In this document: positions 33,714 to 42,730 of the stretch, piece after piece
How the letters are laid out: every line of letters starts with the position of its first letter
Position numbering within the stretch: the stretch's first letter is position 1
Assembly (NCBI GenBank): GCA_947631965.1
Contig: CANRNL010000009.1
Coordinates: 1-64,000 of the forward strand
Reading direction: 5' to 3'
DNA length: 64,000 nt
Source: an uncultured Clostridia bacterium
Lineage (GTDB): Bacteria > Bacillota > Clostridia > Monoglobales > Monoglobaceae
Program-made: the position numbers and the translations under genes
The notes under the pieces: generated by a model
What the model saw: only the letters and a program-made list of their open reading frames with translations
What the model was told of the DNA's origin: nothing
Database searches by the model: none

Positions 33714-33944
33714 ATGAAAACGTATGAAATTATGTTGGATTCAATCAACGAAGTCAAGGGTTTTGTTAATATGGTAAGCAAGTACGATTGCGACGTTGAT
33801 TTGATATCGGGCAGATATGTTGTTGACGCTAAGTCGATAATGGGCATATTCAGTCTTGACCTCGCAAAGCCGATTAAGGTAGAGGTACACGCTGATGACG
33901 CCGACGAGCTTGATGCTGAAATTAAGGCATATGTTAAAAAGTAA
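33714..33944 (+). CDS. HPr/Crh-like protein lacking the PTS phosphorylation histidine
   Basis: The 76-aa protein has the HPr fold signature around 'SKYDCDVDL' and 'KSIMGIFSLDLAK', which aligns with the Ser-46 region of HPr and keeps the Ser (S41). The active-site GxHARPA segment is replaced by 'SINEVKGFVN' without any His, so it cannot carry phosphate in the sugar PTS. Bacillus Crh, which also lacks His-15 but keeps Ser-46, serves as a CcpA corepressor; a Crh-like regulatory role is inference. It has its own promoter and terminator. GGAGG precedes the ATG. Similar His-less HPr paralogues are frequent in Clostridia. Confidence 0.8.
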   Translation: MKTYEIMLDSINEVKGFVNMVSKYDCDVDLISGRYVVDAKSIMGIFSLDLAKPIKVEVHADDADELDAEIKAYVKK

Positions 33945-33946
33945 TA

Positions 33947-33977
33947 AATTGACCCCTATTTTTTATAGGGGTTAATT
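33947..33977 (+). terminator. Terminator after the HPr-like gene
   Basis: ACCCCTAT (33952-33959) pairs with ATAGGGGT (33965-33972), extendable through AATT/AATT, immediately after the stop. The downstream T-run is short, so it may only attenuate read-through into tadA. Confidence 0.6.
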
Positions 33978-34006
33978 TATGCTTTTTTACTCGGACTGTC
34001 GGTTTG

Positions 34007-34507
34007 ATGAATGAGTTTATGGAAGCGGCTGTCCGCGAGGCAAAACGGGCGGCAAGGCGCGGCGAAGCTCCGGTGGGGGCGGTAATTGTAAAAGACGGCG
34101 AGATAATAGCGCGGGCGCACAATCTGCGCGAGGGCAGGAAGAACGCGCTGTGCCACGCCGAAATAATAGCAATAAACAAAGCGTGCCGCCGTATCGGCGA
34201 CTGGCGCTTGGACGGCTGCGAGATGTATGTGACCTTGGAGCCGTGCGCCATGTGTGCGGGCGCGGTGATTCAGTCGCGGATAAAAAAGGTATATTTCGGA
34301 GCGCTCGACCCGAAGGGCGGAGCGGTGGTTTCGGTCATCCGTCTTTTTGACGATGGCAATTTTTGCCATAAGGCGGAGTACGTCGGCGGAATTGACGAGG
34401 AGGTCTGCTCCTCTCTTTTACGCAGCTTTTTCAAAAAGTTACGCAAAAAGAAAAAGCGAAGAAAAAAACGGAATAAAATTTTTAAATTAAAAAATCATAA
34501 AAATTAA
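34007..34507 (+). CDS. tadA: tRNA-specific adenosine deaminase TadA
   Basis: TadA converts A34 to inosine in the tRNA-Arg(ACG) anticodon. The zinc deaminase site is H50-A-E52 ('LCHAEIIAIN') and 'EPCAMC' (C80, C83). The core is normal, but the last ~30 residues are an unusual Lys/Arg-rich tail containing 'KKLRKKKKRRKKRNK', likely binding RNA. A TTG at 34004 is in frame; I use the adjacent ATG at 34007. No strong ribosome-binding site is visible. It follows the HPr-like gene after a weak terminator. Confidence 0.92.
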   Translation: MNEFMEAAVREAKRAARRGEAPVGAVIVKDGEIIARAHNLREGRKNALCHAEIIAINKACRRIGDWRLDGCEMYVTLEPCAMCAGAVIQSRIKKVYFGALDPKGGAVVSVIRLFDDGNFCHKAEYVGGIDEEVCSSLLRSFFKKLRKKKKRRKKRNKIFKLKNHKN

Positions 34508-34536
34508 ATACCAACGACTATTTAAGGAGGAAAAAT

Positions 34537-37161
34537 ATGAAAAAGTTTGTCTATTTGTTTTCTGAGGGCAACGCGGGTATGAGAGAAATTCTCGGCGGAA
34601 AAGGTGCGAACCTTGCCGAAATGACTAAGCTCGGCTTGCCTGTACCGCAGGGCTTTACGATTTCTACCGAGGCGTGTACCCAGTACTATGAGGACGGCAG
34701 AAAAATTAACGACGATATTCAGGCGGAGATACTTGAATATATTGCCAAAATGGAAGAAAAAACCGGAAAGAAGTTCGGCGATAAGGAAAATCCGCTTCTT
34801 GTTTCGGTACGAAGCGGCGCGAGAGCGTCTATGCCCGGTATGATGGATACCATCTTGAACCTCGGACTTAACGAGGACGTTGTGGAGGTTATGGCGAAAA
34901 AGTCGGGCAACCCGCGTTGGGCGTGGGACTGCTACCGCAGATTTATACAGATGTACTCCGACGTTGTTATGGAGGTCGGAAAGAAGTACTTTGAAGTTCT
35001 CATCGACAAGATGAAAGAGGAAAAGGGTGTTACTCAGGACGTTGAGCTTACCGCCGACGACCTCAAAACGCTTGCAGACCAGTTCAAGGCTGAATACAAG
35101 GAAAAGGTCGGAGCAGACTTCCCGACCGACCCGAAGGAGCAGCTCTTCGGCGCGATAAAGGCAGTGTTCCGCTCGTGGGATAATCCGAGAGCGAACGTGT
35201 ACCGCCGCGACAACGATATTCCGTATTCGTGGGGTACCGCGGTAAACGTGCAGATGATGGCGTTCGGTAATATGGGCGAGACGTCGGGTACCGGCGTTGC
35301 GTTCACGCGCGACCCCGCAACCGGCGAGAAGCGTCTGATGGGCGAATTCCTTATGAACGCTCAGGGCGAGGACGTTGTTGCGGGCGTTCGCACACCGCAG
35401 AAGATAGACCAGCTCAAAGAGGTTATGCCCGAGGTTTACGAGCAGTTCGTAAAGATTTGCTCTACACTTGAAAATCATTACAGAGATATGCAGGATATGG
35501 AGTTTACGATTGAGGACAGAAAGCTCTATATGCTTCAGACCAGAAACGGTAAGAGAACGGCTCAGGCGGCTCTCAAGATTGCCTGCGATTTGGTTGACGA
35601 GGGTATGATAAGCGAAGAAGAAGCGGTACTTATGATAGACCCCAGAAACCTTGATACTCTCCTGCACCCGCAGTTTGACCCCGCGGCTCTTAAGGCGACC
35701 GAGCCTGTCGGAAAGGCACTCGGCGCGTCTCCCGGCGCGGCTTGCGGAAAAATCGTGTTTACGGCTGACGACGCTAAGGCGTGGGCGGCAAACGGCGAAA
35801 AGGTCGTTCTTGTCCGCCTCGAAACTTCTCCCGAAGATATAGAGGGTATGAAGGCGGCTCAGGGTATTCTGACGGTTCGCGGCGGTATGACCTCTCACGC
35901 GGCGGTTGTTGCGCGCGGTATGGGTACCTGCTGCGTATCGGGCTGCGGCGACATTGTTATGGATGAGGAAAACAAGAAGTTTACTCTTGCGGGTAAGACT
36001 TACACCGAGGGCGATTATATCTCGCTCGACGGCTCGACAGGTAACATTTATGACGGAAGCATCCCGACGGTCGACGCTTCGATAAGCGGCACGTTCGGCA
36101 GAATTATGGGCTGGGCCGACAAGTACAGGACAATGAAAGTAAGAACCAACGCCGACACTCCCGCAGACGCTAAAAAGGCAAAAGAACTGGGCGCAGAGGG
36201 TATCGGACTTTGCCGTACCGAGCATATGTTCTTTGAAAGCGACAGAATAGGCGCGTTCAGAGAGATGATTTGCGCGGACACGGTTGAGGAGAGAGAAAAG
36301 GCGCTTGACAAGATTATGCCTATGCAGCAGGGCGACTTTGAAAAGCTCTATGAGGCGCTGGAGGGCAATCCGGTTACAATTCGTTTCCTTGACCCCCCGC
36401 TTCACGAGTTTGTACCGACAGAGGACGCGGATATTGAGGCGCTGGCTAAGGCTCAGGGCAAGTCGGTTGAAACGATACGCGCCATTGTTGACGGTCTGCA
36501 CGAGGCTAACCCGATGATGGGACACAGAGGCTGCCGTCTTGCGGTAACTTATCCCGAAATTGCAAAAATGCAGACAAAGGCGGTAATCCGTGCGGCAATA
36601 AATATAAAGAAGGCTCACCCCGATTGGGATATGGTTCCCGAAATAATGATTCCGCTTACCGGCGATGTTAAGGAGCTTAAATTCGTTAAGAACGCGGTTG
36701 TTGAAACGGCGGACGCTGAAATAGCCGCGGCGGGCGTTAAGCTTGATTATCAGGTGGGAACGATGATTGAAATTCCGAGAGCCGCGCTTTTGGCTGACGA
36801 AATTGCGACCGAGGCGGCGTTCTTCTGCTTCGGTACGAACGACCTCACTCAGATGACGTTCGGCTTCTCGCGCGACGACGCGGGCAAGTTCCTCGACGCG
36901 TATTACGATACCAAGATTTTTGAGAACGACCCGTTTGCAAAGCTCGACCAAAAGGGCGTTGGCAAGCTTATGGAAATGGCTATCAAGCTCGGCAAGCCCG
37001 TAAATCCGAATCTTCACGTCGGAATATGCGGCGAGCATGGCGGCGACCCCGCTTCGGTTGAGTTCTGCCACAATATCGGTCTGGACTATGTGTCCTGCTC
37101 ACCGTTCCGCGTGCCGATTGCGCGTCTTGCGGCGGCTCAGGCGGCTATAAAGAGCAAATAA
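34537..37161 (+). CDS. ppdK: Pyruvate, phosphate dikinase
   Basis: PpdK (874 aa) interconverts pyruvate, ATP and phosphate with PEP, AMP and PPi; in anaerobes it often works glycolytically. The N-terminal ATP-grasp nucleotide domain starts 'GGKGANLAEMTKLGLPVPQG'. The swivelling phosphohistidine domain has the catalytic His in 'GGMTSHAAVVARGMG'. The C-terminal PEP/pyruvate barrel carries 'RTEHMFFE', 'CFGTNDLTQMTFGFSRDDA' and the catalytic Cys in 'DYVSCSPFRVPIARLAAAQA'. AAGGAGG lies before the ATG. Full length and intact; apparently monocistronic. Confidence 0.97.
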   Translation: MKKFVYLFSEGNAGMREILGGKGANLAEMTKLGLPVPQGFTISTEACTQYYEDGRKINDDIQAEILEYIAKMEEKTGKKFGDKENPLLVSVRSGARASMPGMMDTILNLGLNEDVVEVMAKKSGNPRWAWDCYRRFIQMYSDVVMEVGKKYFEVLIDKMKEEKGVTQDVELTADDLKTLADQFKAEYKEKVGADFPTDPKEQLFGAIKAVFRSWDNPRANVYRRDNDIPYSWGTAVNVQMMAFGNMGETSGTGVAFTRDPATGEKRLMGEFLMNAQGEDVVAGVRTPQKIDQLKEVMPEVYEQFVKICSTLENHYRDMQDMEFTIEDRKLYMLQTRNGKRTAQAALKIACDLVDEGMISEEEAVLMIDPRNLDTLLHPQFDPAALKATEPVGKALGASPGAACGKIVFTADDAKAWAANGEKVVLVRLETSPEDIEGMKAAQGILTVRGGMTSHAAVVARGMGTCCVSGCGDIVMDEENKKFTLAGKTYTEGDYISLDGSTGNIYDGSIPTVDASISGTFGRIMGWADKYRTMKVRTNADTPADAKKAKELGAEGIGLCRTEHMFFESDRIGAFREMICADTVEEREKALDKIMPMQQGDFEKLYEALEGNPVTIRFLDPPLHEFVPTEDADIEALAKAQGKSVETIRAIVDGLHEANPMMGHRGCRLAVTYPEIAKMQTKAVIRAAINIKKAHPDWDMVPEIMIPLTGDVKELKFVKNAVVETADAEIAAAGVKLDYQVGTMIEIPRAALLADEIATEAAFFCFGTNDLTQMTFGFSRDDAGKFLDAYYDTKIFENDPFAKLDQKGVGKLMEMAIKLGKPVNPNLHVGICGEHGGDPASVEFCHNIGLDYVSCSPFRVPIARLAAAQAAIKSK

Positions 37162-37205
37162 TTTTGAATTTGTCTCGGCGCGACTTTTAAACGCCGGACA
37201 TCGGG

Positions 37206-37233
37206 GGTCACCGCATTTGCGGTGACCTCTTTG
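37206..37233 (+). terminator. Terminator after ppdK
   Basis: A 9-bp stem (GGTCACCGC and complement, ATTT loop) is followed by TCTTTG, 45 bp after the ppdK stop. The T-run is modest. Confidence 0.6.
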
Positions 37234-37277
37234 CTTGCAGATGTTATGTGATTCGGTTTATTCGGGAGGTTATTTGA

Positions 37278-38156
37278 ATGTACGAACTGATACGGGCGGC
37301 GGGGAACAGCTATTATATTCAAAGCCCCGCCAAAATAGGGCTTGTGGTAACGGGAGACGGCGAGGTATGCCTTATAGACAGCGGCAGCGATAAGGACGCG
37401 GGACGTAGGGTGCGCCGTATTTTGGACGAGAACGGCTGGCGGCTCGGGGCAATCTACAACACCCACTCCCACGCCGACCATATAGGCGGAAACAGATATT
37501 TGCAGGGGCAGACGAACTGTAAAATATACGCCTGCGGCATTGAGCGCGCCTTTGCGCGGCACACGGTTTTGGAACCGTCGCTTCTGTACGGCGGCTATCC
37601 CTGTCGCGAACTGCGCCATAAATTCCTTTTGGCGCAGGAGAGCGACGTGGAATGTCTGACCGCCGACGTTTTGCCCGACGGCTTTGAAATGATTGATTTA
37701 CCCGGACATTTCTTTGATATGAAGGGCTTTCGCACGCCCGACGACGTGGTTTACCTTGCCGACTGTCTTTCCTCGCGCGAAACGCTCGACAAATACAAAA
37801 TAGGTTTTATATACGATGTTGCCGCGTATCTCGATACGCTTGAAAAGGTGAAGTCGATGACTGCGGCGTTTTTCGTGCCGTCGCACGCCGAGGCTGCGGA
37901 GGATGTTTCGGATTTGGCGCAGTATAACATAGATAAGGTAGACGAGACGGCGGAGAAAATAACGGAGCTGTGCAAAGAGCCGCTCTGCTTTGAAGCGATA
38001 CTGCAAAGGTTGTTTGCGGATTATGAGCTGAAAATGAATTTTGAGCAGTACGCCCTGGTGGGCTGTGCCGTGCGCTCCTATCTCGCGTGGCTGAAGGACA
38101 CGGGCAGGCTGAACGCGGAGTTTGACAACAATATGTTCCTTTGGGAACGGGCGTAA
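37278..38156 (+). CDS. Metallo-beta-lactamase-fold hydrolase
   Basis: The 292-aa protein has the MBL-fold metal motif HxHxDH in 'NTHSHADHIGGNRY' (residues about 60-73), then an inserted Cys/His-containing segment. Later metal ligands are probably the His of 'DLPGHFFDMKG' and the Asp of 'YLADCLSS', plus 'VPSHAEA'. A C-terminal helical domain follows. The pattern fits glyoxalase-II-like thioester hydrolases, but the substrate cannot be named. It is well spaced from ppdK by a terminator and has GGGAGG before the ATG. A penicillinase role is unlikely because it lacks a signal peptide. Confidence 0.85.
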   Translation: MYELIRAAGNSYYIQSPAKIGLVVTGDGEVCLIDSGSDKDAGRRVRRILDENGWRLGAIYNTHSHADHIGGNRYLQGQTNCKIYACGIERAFARHTVLEPSLLYGGYPCRELRHKFLLAQESDVECLTADVLPDGFEMIDLPGHFFDMKGFRTPDDVVYLADCLSSRETLDKYKIGFIYDVAAYLDTLEKVKSMTAAFFVPSHAEAAEDVSDLAQYNIDKVDETAEKITELCKEPLCFEAILQRLFADYELKMNFEQYALVGCAVRSYLAWLKDTGRLNAEFDNNMFLWERA

Positions 38157-38174
38157 TAATACGGAATTTGAAAA

Positions 38175-38210
38175 ACTCACAGCCCCGCACGTTGTGCGGG
38201 GGCTGTGAGT
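38175..38210 (+). terminator. Strong hairpin after the MBL-fold gene
   Basis: A ~16-bp stem (ACTCACAGCCCCGCAC paired with its complement, one bulged G, 3-nt loop) lies 18 bp after the stop. The following bases are only partly T-rich, so terminator function is likely but not certain. Confidence 0.6.
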
Positions 38211-38225
38211 ATCCTGTTTGCAAAC

Positions 38226-38250
38226 AAAAAAGCGCGGCACAAAGCCGCGC
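38226..38250 (-). terminator. Minus-strand terminator hairpin
   Basis: GCGCGGC and GCCGCGC pair around a 5-nt loop and, read on the minus strand, are followed by TTTTTTG. It could end leftward transcripts from the small membrane gene, although that gene ends about 420 bp away. Confidence 0.55.
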
Positions 38251-38592
38251 GTAAAAATGCACGGCTCCGATTGTTGTCAGACAATTTTCTGATTTCCATA
38301 GAACAAAGTACGCACATATGAAAACAAAGCCCACATTTTTACCGAAAAGTAAAATTTACTGCTTGACGCTTTAAGTTTAACACTCAGACGCTTATTTGTA
38401 AAGAAAAATTCGCGGCAAGCTGCGCGGACATCCGAATGTTTAATTTTGAAATCACTTCCTTATTATATATTACATAAATATTTTGGACTATGTTCTTTTC
38501 TCCGAGCGGAGAAACAGGATTTTTTCCAAACTGCCGTTTGGAGCAACTTACTTTTCTTGCTAACAATAAAAAGTAACAAAAGAATTATTCAA

Positions 38593-38645
38593 GGGGCTTG
38601 CCCCTAAACGCTCTTTTCGCCGGTTTCTTGTGTAAGAAACCGGCG
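38593..38645. repeat. Two adjacent perfect hairpins (GGGGCTTGCCCC and a 12-bp stem)
   Basis: GGGGCTTGCCCC (38593-38604) is followed by a hairpin with arms 38618-38629 and 38634-38645 (CGCCGGTTTCTT and exact complement, GTGT loop). Together with TTACTTTT/AAAAAGTAA to the left they form a hairpin cluster in the 38157-38671 gap, which holds no gene. The style resembles elements A and B, but the sequence is not the same. Confidence 0.65.
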
Positions 38646-38671
38646 CCATAAAGCCGCTTTGTTCGAAAAAC

Positions 38672-39019
38672 TTAATTACTTCGGGTCCATATCAATTTTA
38701 TTTCTTTCCCGTTTTTAACATACACATTCTTTACATTAGTTAATTTTTTATCTTTAATTTCCACTTCTAAAATTCCTGTTCCGATATTTTTCATTGCCAA
38801 TCCGCTTCTTATAGTTAAATATAAGTTTTCCCCTTCTATCTTATACTTATATTTTCTAAAAGTTTTTCCGCTTGACCATGTTTCGACATTAACACTGAAA
38901 TATTCATCCTGCAAATTAAAATTATGAAAAATTAAGTCCTCATAATTATTGCTGCCCGATAGCAATCCTATTATCATATAAATGATTATAATTATCGTTA
39001 TCAATAATATTAGCAACAA
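38672..39019 (-). CDS. Small hypothetical membrane protein
   Basis: The 115-residue frame starts with a very hydrophobic helix ('LLILLITIIIIIYMIIGLL') and ends in a ~85-residue Lys/Glu-rich domain, presumably outside the cell. I do not recognise the family. No ATG is present: the listed start is a TTG inside the hydrophobic segment, while the frame stays open upstream to about 39112 and encodes a plausible basic segment ('HKFAKIF') before the helix. The true start may be a rare codon, or this may be a remnant of a longer gene. The region is much more AT-rich than its neighbours, suggesting acquisition. Confidence 0.5.
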   Translation of the reverse strand: MLLILLITIIIIIYMIIGLLSGSNNYEDLIFHNFNLQDEYFSVNVETWSSGKTFRKYKYKIEGENLYLTIRSGLAMKNIGTGILEVEIKDKKLTNVKNVYVKNGKEIKLIWTRSN

Positions 39020-39207
39020 AAATATTTTTGCAAATTTATGCTTAACTATTTCAATCAGTCCTTTCCTGCCGGAATAAAACGCATTGCTGCCCCATCTCTC
39101 TTTCTGTTCTATATATAATTATAACGTACCGGCTTTAATGCCGCAATCGTTATTTTGAAAATTCCTTTAACCATACATTTTTGTCCGTAAAAAATTCCAA
39201 AAAAGAC

Positions 39208-39236
39208 TTGATTTTTCAAAAATTGTGTAGTATAAT
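39208..39236 (+). promoter_or_regulatory. sigma-A promoter of the ribosomal protein cluster
   Basis: TTGATT (39208-39213) and TATAAT (39231-39236) with a 17-bp spacer; transcription should begin near 39243, leaving about 290 nt of leader before rpsJ. The stretch between the small membrane gene and this promoter holds nothing else I can identify. Confidence 0.8.
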
Positions 39237-39242
39237 AGTCAG

Positions 39243-39534
39243 GCGTGACAATGACAATCGATGAACTCGGAGGTGGCGAAAGCCTTGCGGCGCAAGGGAT
39301 TTCGGGAATTTCGAGGGAGAATGTCCGGTTAAAAAACAGGGCGGAAAACTGTCACATTTTCATCAGAATACAGGGATATTTTTTCCAAAAGGGATATGCT
39401 GTAACCTTTTGGCGAAGCTATGTCTGTCTGCCCCGAAAACCGCGTCGCAAAGCGACCTGTGAGGTTTCGGGTTTAATTATCAGGCTGTGAGATACGCCCG
39501 GCACAGTGTATAAAATTTACAAGGAGGGTATAGC
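39243..39534 (+). promoter_or_regulatory. Structured 5' leader of the S10 operon
   Basis: The ~290-nt leader contains several helices: CCTTGC/GCAAGG near 39282-39296, CCAAAAGG (39385-39392) with CCTTTTGG (39405-39412), and a long hairpin in which CCCGAAAACC (39432-39441) pairs with GGTTTCGGG (39463-39471) around an inner GTCGC/GCGAC. The last is followed by TTTAATT and looks like an attenuator. Ribosomal leaders often bind a product of the operon; L4 is the E. coli example. Which protein would bind here is unknown. An 81-codon frame crosses it but looks spurious. Confidence 0.55.
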
Positions 39535-39843
39535 ATGGCAGCAGAAAAAATCAGAATCAGGCTTAAAGCTTATGACTGCAACTTAATCGACAGGTCGGCG
39601 GCTAAAATCGTTGAAACGGCTAAGAGAACAGGCGCTAAGGTCTCAGGTCCCGTTCCGCTTCCGACAAAGAAAGAAGTCGTTACGATTTTGAGAGCTGTTC
39701 ACATGTACAAGGACAGCCGCGAGCAGTTTGAGCTTCAGACGCACAAGAGACTTATTGATGTTTTGAGCCCCAACGCAAAGACAATCGACGCGCTCAAGCA
39801 CCTCGATTTGCCGGCGGGCGTTGCAATCGACATCAAGCTGTAA
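39535..39843 (+). CDS. rpsJ: 30S ribosomal protein S10
   Basis: S10 (102 aa) sits in the 30S head and also serves as NusE in antitermination. The family pattern '[20 protein letters not shown]' and '[19 protein letters not shown]' is intact. A strong AAGGAGGG (39521-39528) precedes the ATG. It is the first gene after the long structured leader; rpsL, rpsG, fusA and tuf are not directly upstream. Confidence 0.98.
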   Translation: MAAEKIRIRLKAYDCNLIDRSAAKIVETAKRTGAKVSGPVPLPTKKEVVTILRAVHMYKDSREQFELQTHKRLIDVLSPNAKTIDALKHLDLPAGVAIDIKL

Positions 39844-39919
39844 GCGGAAACGCTTCGGCACAAGGCAAGTTTCCGCCTTAATCGGAAACCAATACTTTGT
39901 AATTTTAGGAGGAAATTCA

Positions 39920-40555
39920 ATGAAAAAGGCAATTTTGGGCAAAAAGCTGGGTATGACTCAGATTTTTGCCGAGGACGGAAAACTTATTCCGGTTACCGTT
40001 ATTCTGGCGACTCCGAACGTTGTCGTTCAGAAGAAGGACGTTGAGAACGACGGCTACGATGCGGTTCAGGTAGGCTTTGAGGACAAGAAAACGAAGCACA
40101 CCACCAAGCCGGCTGAGGGTCACTTCAAAAAGGCGAACACCGCGCCCAAGAGATATGTGAGAGAGTTCAGGCTTGACAATGCCGCCGAGATGAACGTAGG
40201 CGACGAAATCAAGGTCGACATTTTCGCGGAGGGCGACATCGTTGACGTTGTGGGTACTAGCAAGGGTAAAGGATATGCGGGTACCATTAAGAGATGGGGA
40301 ACGCACAGAGGTCCTATGACTCACGGCAGTAAGTACCACAGGGGCCCCGGTTCGCTGGGTATGGCATCCGACCCGTCGAGAGTATATAAAGGAAAGAAGA
40401 TGCCCGGTCATTTGGGCGCTGAAAGAGTTACAATACAGAACCTTGACGTTGTTAAGGTTGATACCGAGAGAAATCTGCTTCTTATAAAGGGAGCCGTTCC
40501 GGGCCCCAAGGGCGGATTGGTCACGGTCAAGAACGCTGTTAAGAAGAGCGTTTAG
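39920..40555 (+). CDS. rplC: 50S ribosomal protein L3
   Basis: L3 (211 aa) is an early-assembly protein near the peptidyl-transferase centre. The start is the ATG at 39920 behind AGGAGG (39907-39912); an open frame extends upstream to 39821, but that part is untranslated. The central loop '[16 protein letters not shown]' and '[15 protein letters not shown]' are typical. It lies 76 bp after rpsJ and 25 bp before rplD. Confidence 0.98.
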   Translation: MKKAILGKKLGMTQIFAEDGKLIPVTVILATPNVVVQKKDVENDGYDAVQVGFEDKKTKHTTKPAEGHFKKANTAPKRYVREFRLDNAAEMNVGDEIKVDIFAEGDIVDVVGTSKGKGYAGTIKRWGTHRGPMTHGSKYHRGPGSLGMASDPSRVYKGKKMPGHLGAERVTIQNLDVVKVDTERNLLLIKGAVPGPKGGLVTVKNAVKKSV

Positions 40556-40580
40556 ACTATAAGAGAGGAGGATTTGAGAT

Positions 40581-41204
40581 ATGCCTAAGGTAGATTTATA
40601 TAACACAGCCGGCGAAAAGACCGGCGAGGTAGTGCTTAGCGAGAGTGTTTTCGGCGTTGAGGTAAATGTGGACGCAATGCATCAGGCAGTCGTCAATTAT
40701 CTTGCAAATCAGAGACACGGTACGCAAAGCACCAAAACGAGAACGGAAGTTCGCGGCGGCGGCGCAAAGCCGTGGAGACAAAAGGGTACAGGCCGTGCAA
40801 GACAGGGCAGTATCCGCGCTCCTCAGTGGACAGGCGGCGGCGTTGCGCTCGGTCCCAAGCCGAGAGATTACAGCTACACCATAAACCGTAAGGTAAAGCA
40901 GCTTGCGCTTAAGTCGGCGCTCACGTCCAAGGTAAACGATGAGGAGCTTATCGTCTTGGAGGATATGAAGCTGGACGAGATTAAGACAAGCAAGGTTGCG
41001 GAGATTCTTAAAAATCTCGGCGTGACCGAGAAAGCGCTTTTCGTGCTTCCCGAAAACGACAAGACGGTTTATATGTCGGCAAGAAACATTAAAGGCGTTG
41101 ACACGACTTATGTAGGAGCGATAAACACATACGAGGTGCTGGGACACACGAAGTGCATTATCTTAAAAGACGCGGTTGCAAAGCTTGAGGAGGTGTACGC
41201 ATAA
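40581..41204 (+). CDS. rplD: 50S ribosomal protein L4
   Basis: L4 (207 aa) lines the exit tunnel; in enterobacteria it also represses the S10 operon. The conserved extended loop '[20 protein letters not shown]' is present. Its last base overlaps the rplW ATG. Whether L4 binds the leader at 39243-39534 is untested. Confidence 0.98.
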   Translation: MPKVDLYNTAGEKTGEVVLSESVFGVEVNVDAMHQAVVNYLANQRHGTQSTKTRTEVRGGGAKPWRQKGTGRARQGSIRAPQWTGGGVALGPKPRDYSYTINRKVKQLALKSALTSKVNDEELIVLEDMKLDEIKTSKVAEILKNLGVTEKALFVLPENDKTVYMSARNIKGVDTTYVGAINTYEVLGHTKCIILKDAVAKLEEVYA

Positions 41205-41491
41205 TGAAATCGGTATATGATGTTGTAAAAAGACCTATCATTACTGAGCAGAGTATGGATCAGGTTGCGGACAAGAAGTACACCTTTGAGGTTGCGACGG
41301 ACGCAAATAAGATTGAGATTAAGAAGGCGGTTGAGGAGATCTTCAAGGTAAAGGTTGCCAAGGTCACCACAATCAATTACAGCGGAAAGCCCAAGAGAAT
41401 GGGCGTTCACAGCGGAAAAAGAGCGGATTGGAAGAAAGCTGTCGTAAAGCTCACTCCCGACAGCAAGACCATAGAGCTCTTTGAGTCGTAA
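41204..41491 (+). CDS. rplW: 50S ribosomal protein L23
   Basis: L23 (95 aa) lies at the tunnel exit and docks signal recognition particle and trigger factor. The N-terminal '[15 protein letters not shown]' and the loop ending '[19 protein letters not shown]' are typical. The ATG overlaps the rplD stop (ATAATG). Confidence 0.98.
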   Translation: MKSVYDVVKRPIITEQSMDQVADKKYTFEVATDANKIEIKKAVEEIFKVKVAKVTTINYSGKPKRMGVHSGKRADWKKAVVKLTPDSKTIELFES

Positions 41492-41516
41492 TAAATCGAG
41501 AGAAGGAGAGTAGAAA

Positions 41517-42350
41517 ATGGGTATTAAGAAATATAAACCGACCACTCCGTCTCTGCGTCAGATGACGGTTTCCACGTTTGAGGAAATCGACAAGGTAGAG
41601 CCGGAAAAGTCGCTTCTCCGTCCGCTCAAAAGCAAGGCAGGCCGCAATTCCTACGGAAGAATTACGGTAAGACACCGCGGCGGCGGCGCGAAGCGCAAGT
41701 ACAGAGTGATTGATTTCAAAAGAAACAAGGACGGAATGAAGGCTACCGTTCAGTCGATTGAGTACGACCCCAACAGGTCGGCAAACATCGCGCTCCTTTT
41801 GTATGAGGACGGCGTTAAGACATATATCATCGCGCCGTTGGGACTGAAAAAGGGTGACGTTGTTGAGTCGGGCAAGGGTGTTGATATAAAGCCCGGCAAC
41901 GCAATGGAGCTTTCGCAGATTCCGGTAGGTACCATGATATACAATATCGAGCTTAACCCCGGCAAGGGCGGTCAGCTCGTAAGAAGCGCGGGCAACACGG
42001 CTCAGCTTATGGCTAAGGAAAACGGAGTTGCTCAGGTAAGACTTCCCTCCGGCGAGGTTAGAATTATCAGACTTAACTGCCGCGCGACAATAGGTCAGGT
42101 AGGCAACGCGGATTATGAGAACATCAACATCGGTAAAGCCGGCAGAAAAAGACATATGGGCTGGCGTCCTACCGTTCGCGGTGTTGTTATGAACCCGAAC
42201 GACCACCCGCACGGCGGTGGTGAAGGCAAGTCGCCTATCGGTCGTCCGAGCCCCGTTACCCCGTGGGGTAAACCGGCTCTCGGCTACAAGACCAGAAAGA
42301 AGAAGAACAAGAGTGATAAGTTCATTGTTAAGCGCAGAAACGCGAAATAA
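41517..42350 (+). CDS. rplB: 50S ribosomal protein L2
   Basis: L2 (277 aa) is needed for subunit joining and peptidyl transfer. It has '[19 protein letters not shown]' at the N-terminus and the C-terminal '[15 protein letters not shown]' with the conserved His. AGAAGGAG precedes the ATG. Length and order are standard. Confidence 0.98.
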   Translation: MGIKKYKPTTPSLRQMTVSTFEEIDKVEPEKSLLRPLKSKAGRNSYGRITVRHRGGGAKRKYRVIDFKRNKDGMKATVQSIEYDPNRSANIALLLYEDGVKTYIIAPLGLKKGDVVESGKGVDIKPGNAMELSQIPVGTMIYNIELNPGKGGQLVRSAGNTAQLMAKENGVAQVRLPSGEVRIIRLNCRATIGQVGNADYENINIGKAGRKRHMGWRPTVRGVVMNPNDHPHGGGEGKSPIGRPSPVTPWGKPALGYKTRKKKNKSDKFIVKRRNAK

Positions 42351-42392
42351 TGAACGGCGGATACTAATAACCATTAGAATGGAGGTTATGAA

Positions 42393-42665
42393 ATGGGCAG
42401 AAGCGTTAAAAAAGGTCCTTTCGTCGAAGAAAGACTTATGTCGCGAATAAACGCGATGAACGAAAAGGGCGAAAAAAGCGTTGTTAAAACATGGTCGCGC
42501 GCTTCCACGATTTTCCCCGAAATGGTAGGTCACACCATCGCGGTCTATGACGGAAGAAAGCACGTTCCGGTATATGTGAGCGAGGATATGGTCGGACATA
42601 AGCTCGGTGAGTTTGCTCCGACGAGAACATTCCGCGGACACGCGGGCGCAAAGACCAGCAAATAG
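42393..42665 (+). CDS. rpsS: 30S ribosomal protein S19
   Basis: S19 (90 aa) in the 30S head contacts the A-site finger. Family stretches '[14 protein letters not shown]', '[20 protein letters not shown]' and '[15 protein letters not shown]' are intact. GGAGGT lies before the ATG. Confidence 0.98.
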   Translation: MGRSVKKGPFVEERLMSRINAMNEKGEKSVVKTWSRASTIFPEMVGHTIAVYDGRKHVPVYVSEDMVGHKLGEFAPTRTFRGHAGAKTSK

Positions 42666-42730
42666 AGTATTTGCGGCGTTTTGCCGCTTAGACTTGACGG
42701 AGTTTTATTCGTCGGAAAGGAGATTTACAA

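Noticed and set aside
34522-37071. An 849-codon open frame antisense to ppdK
   Set aside because: It mirrors a clearly conserved enzyme almost end to end, has no recognisable domain and is His/Arg/Leu-rich as expected from the complement of a biased coding strand.
39245-39490. An 81-codon frame in the rpsJ leader
   Set aside because: It lacks a proper ribosome-binding site, resembles no protein and runs through the hairpins; more likely untranslated leader.
41451-42641. A 396-codon frame antisense to rplB and rpsS
   Set aside because: It overlaps two certain ribosomal genes and has no family resemblance; a shadow of codon bias.
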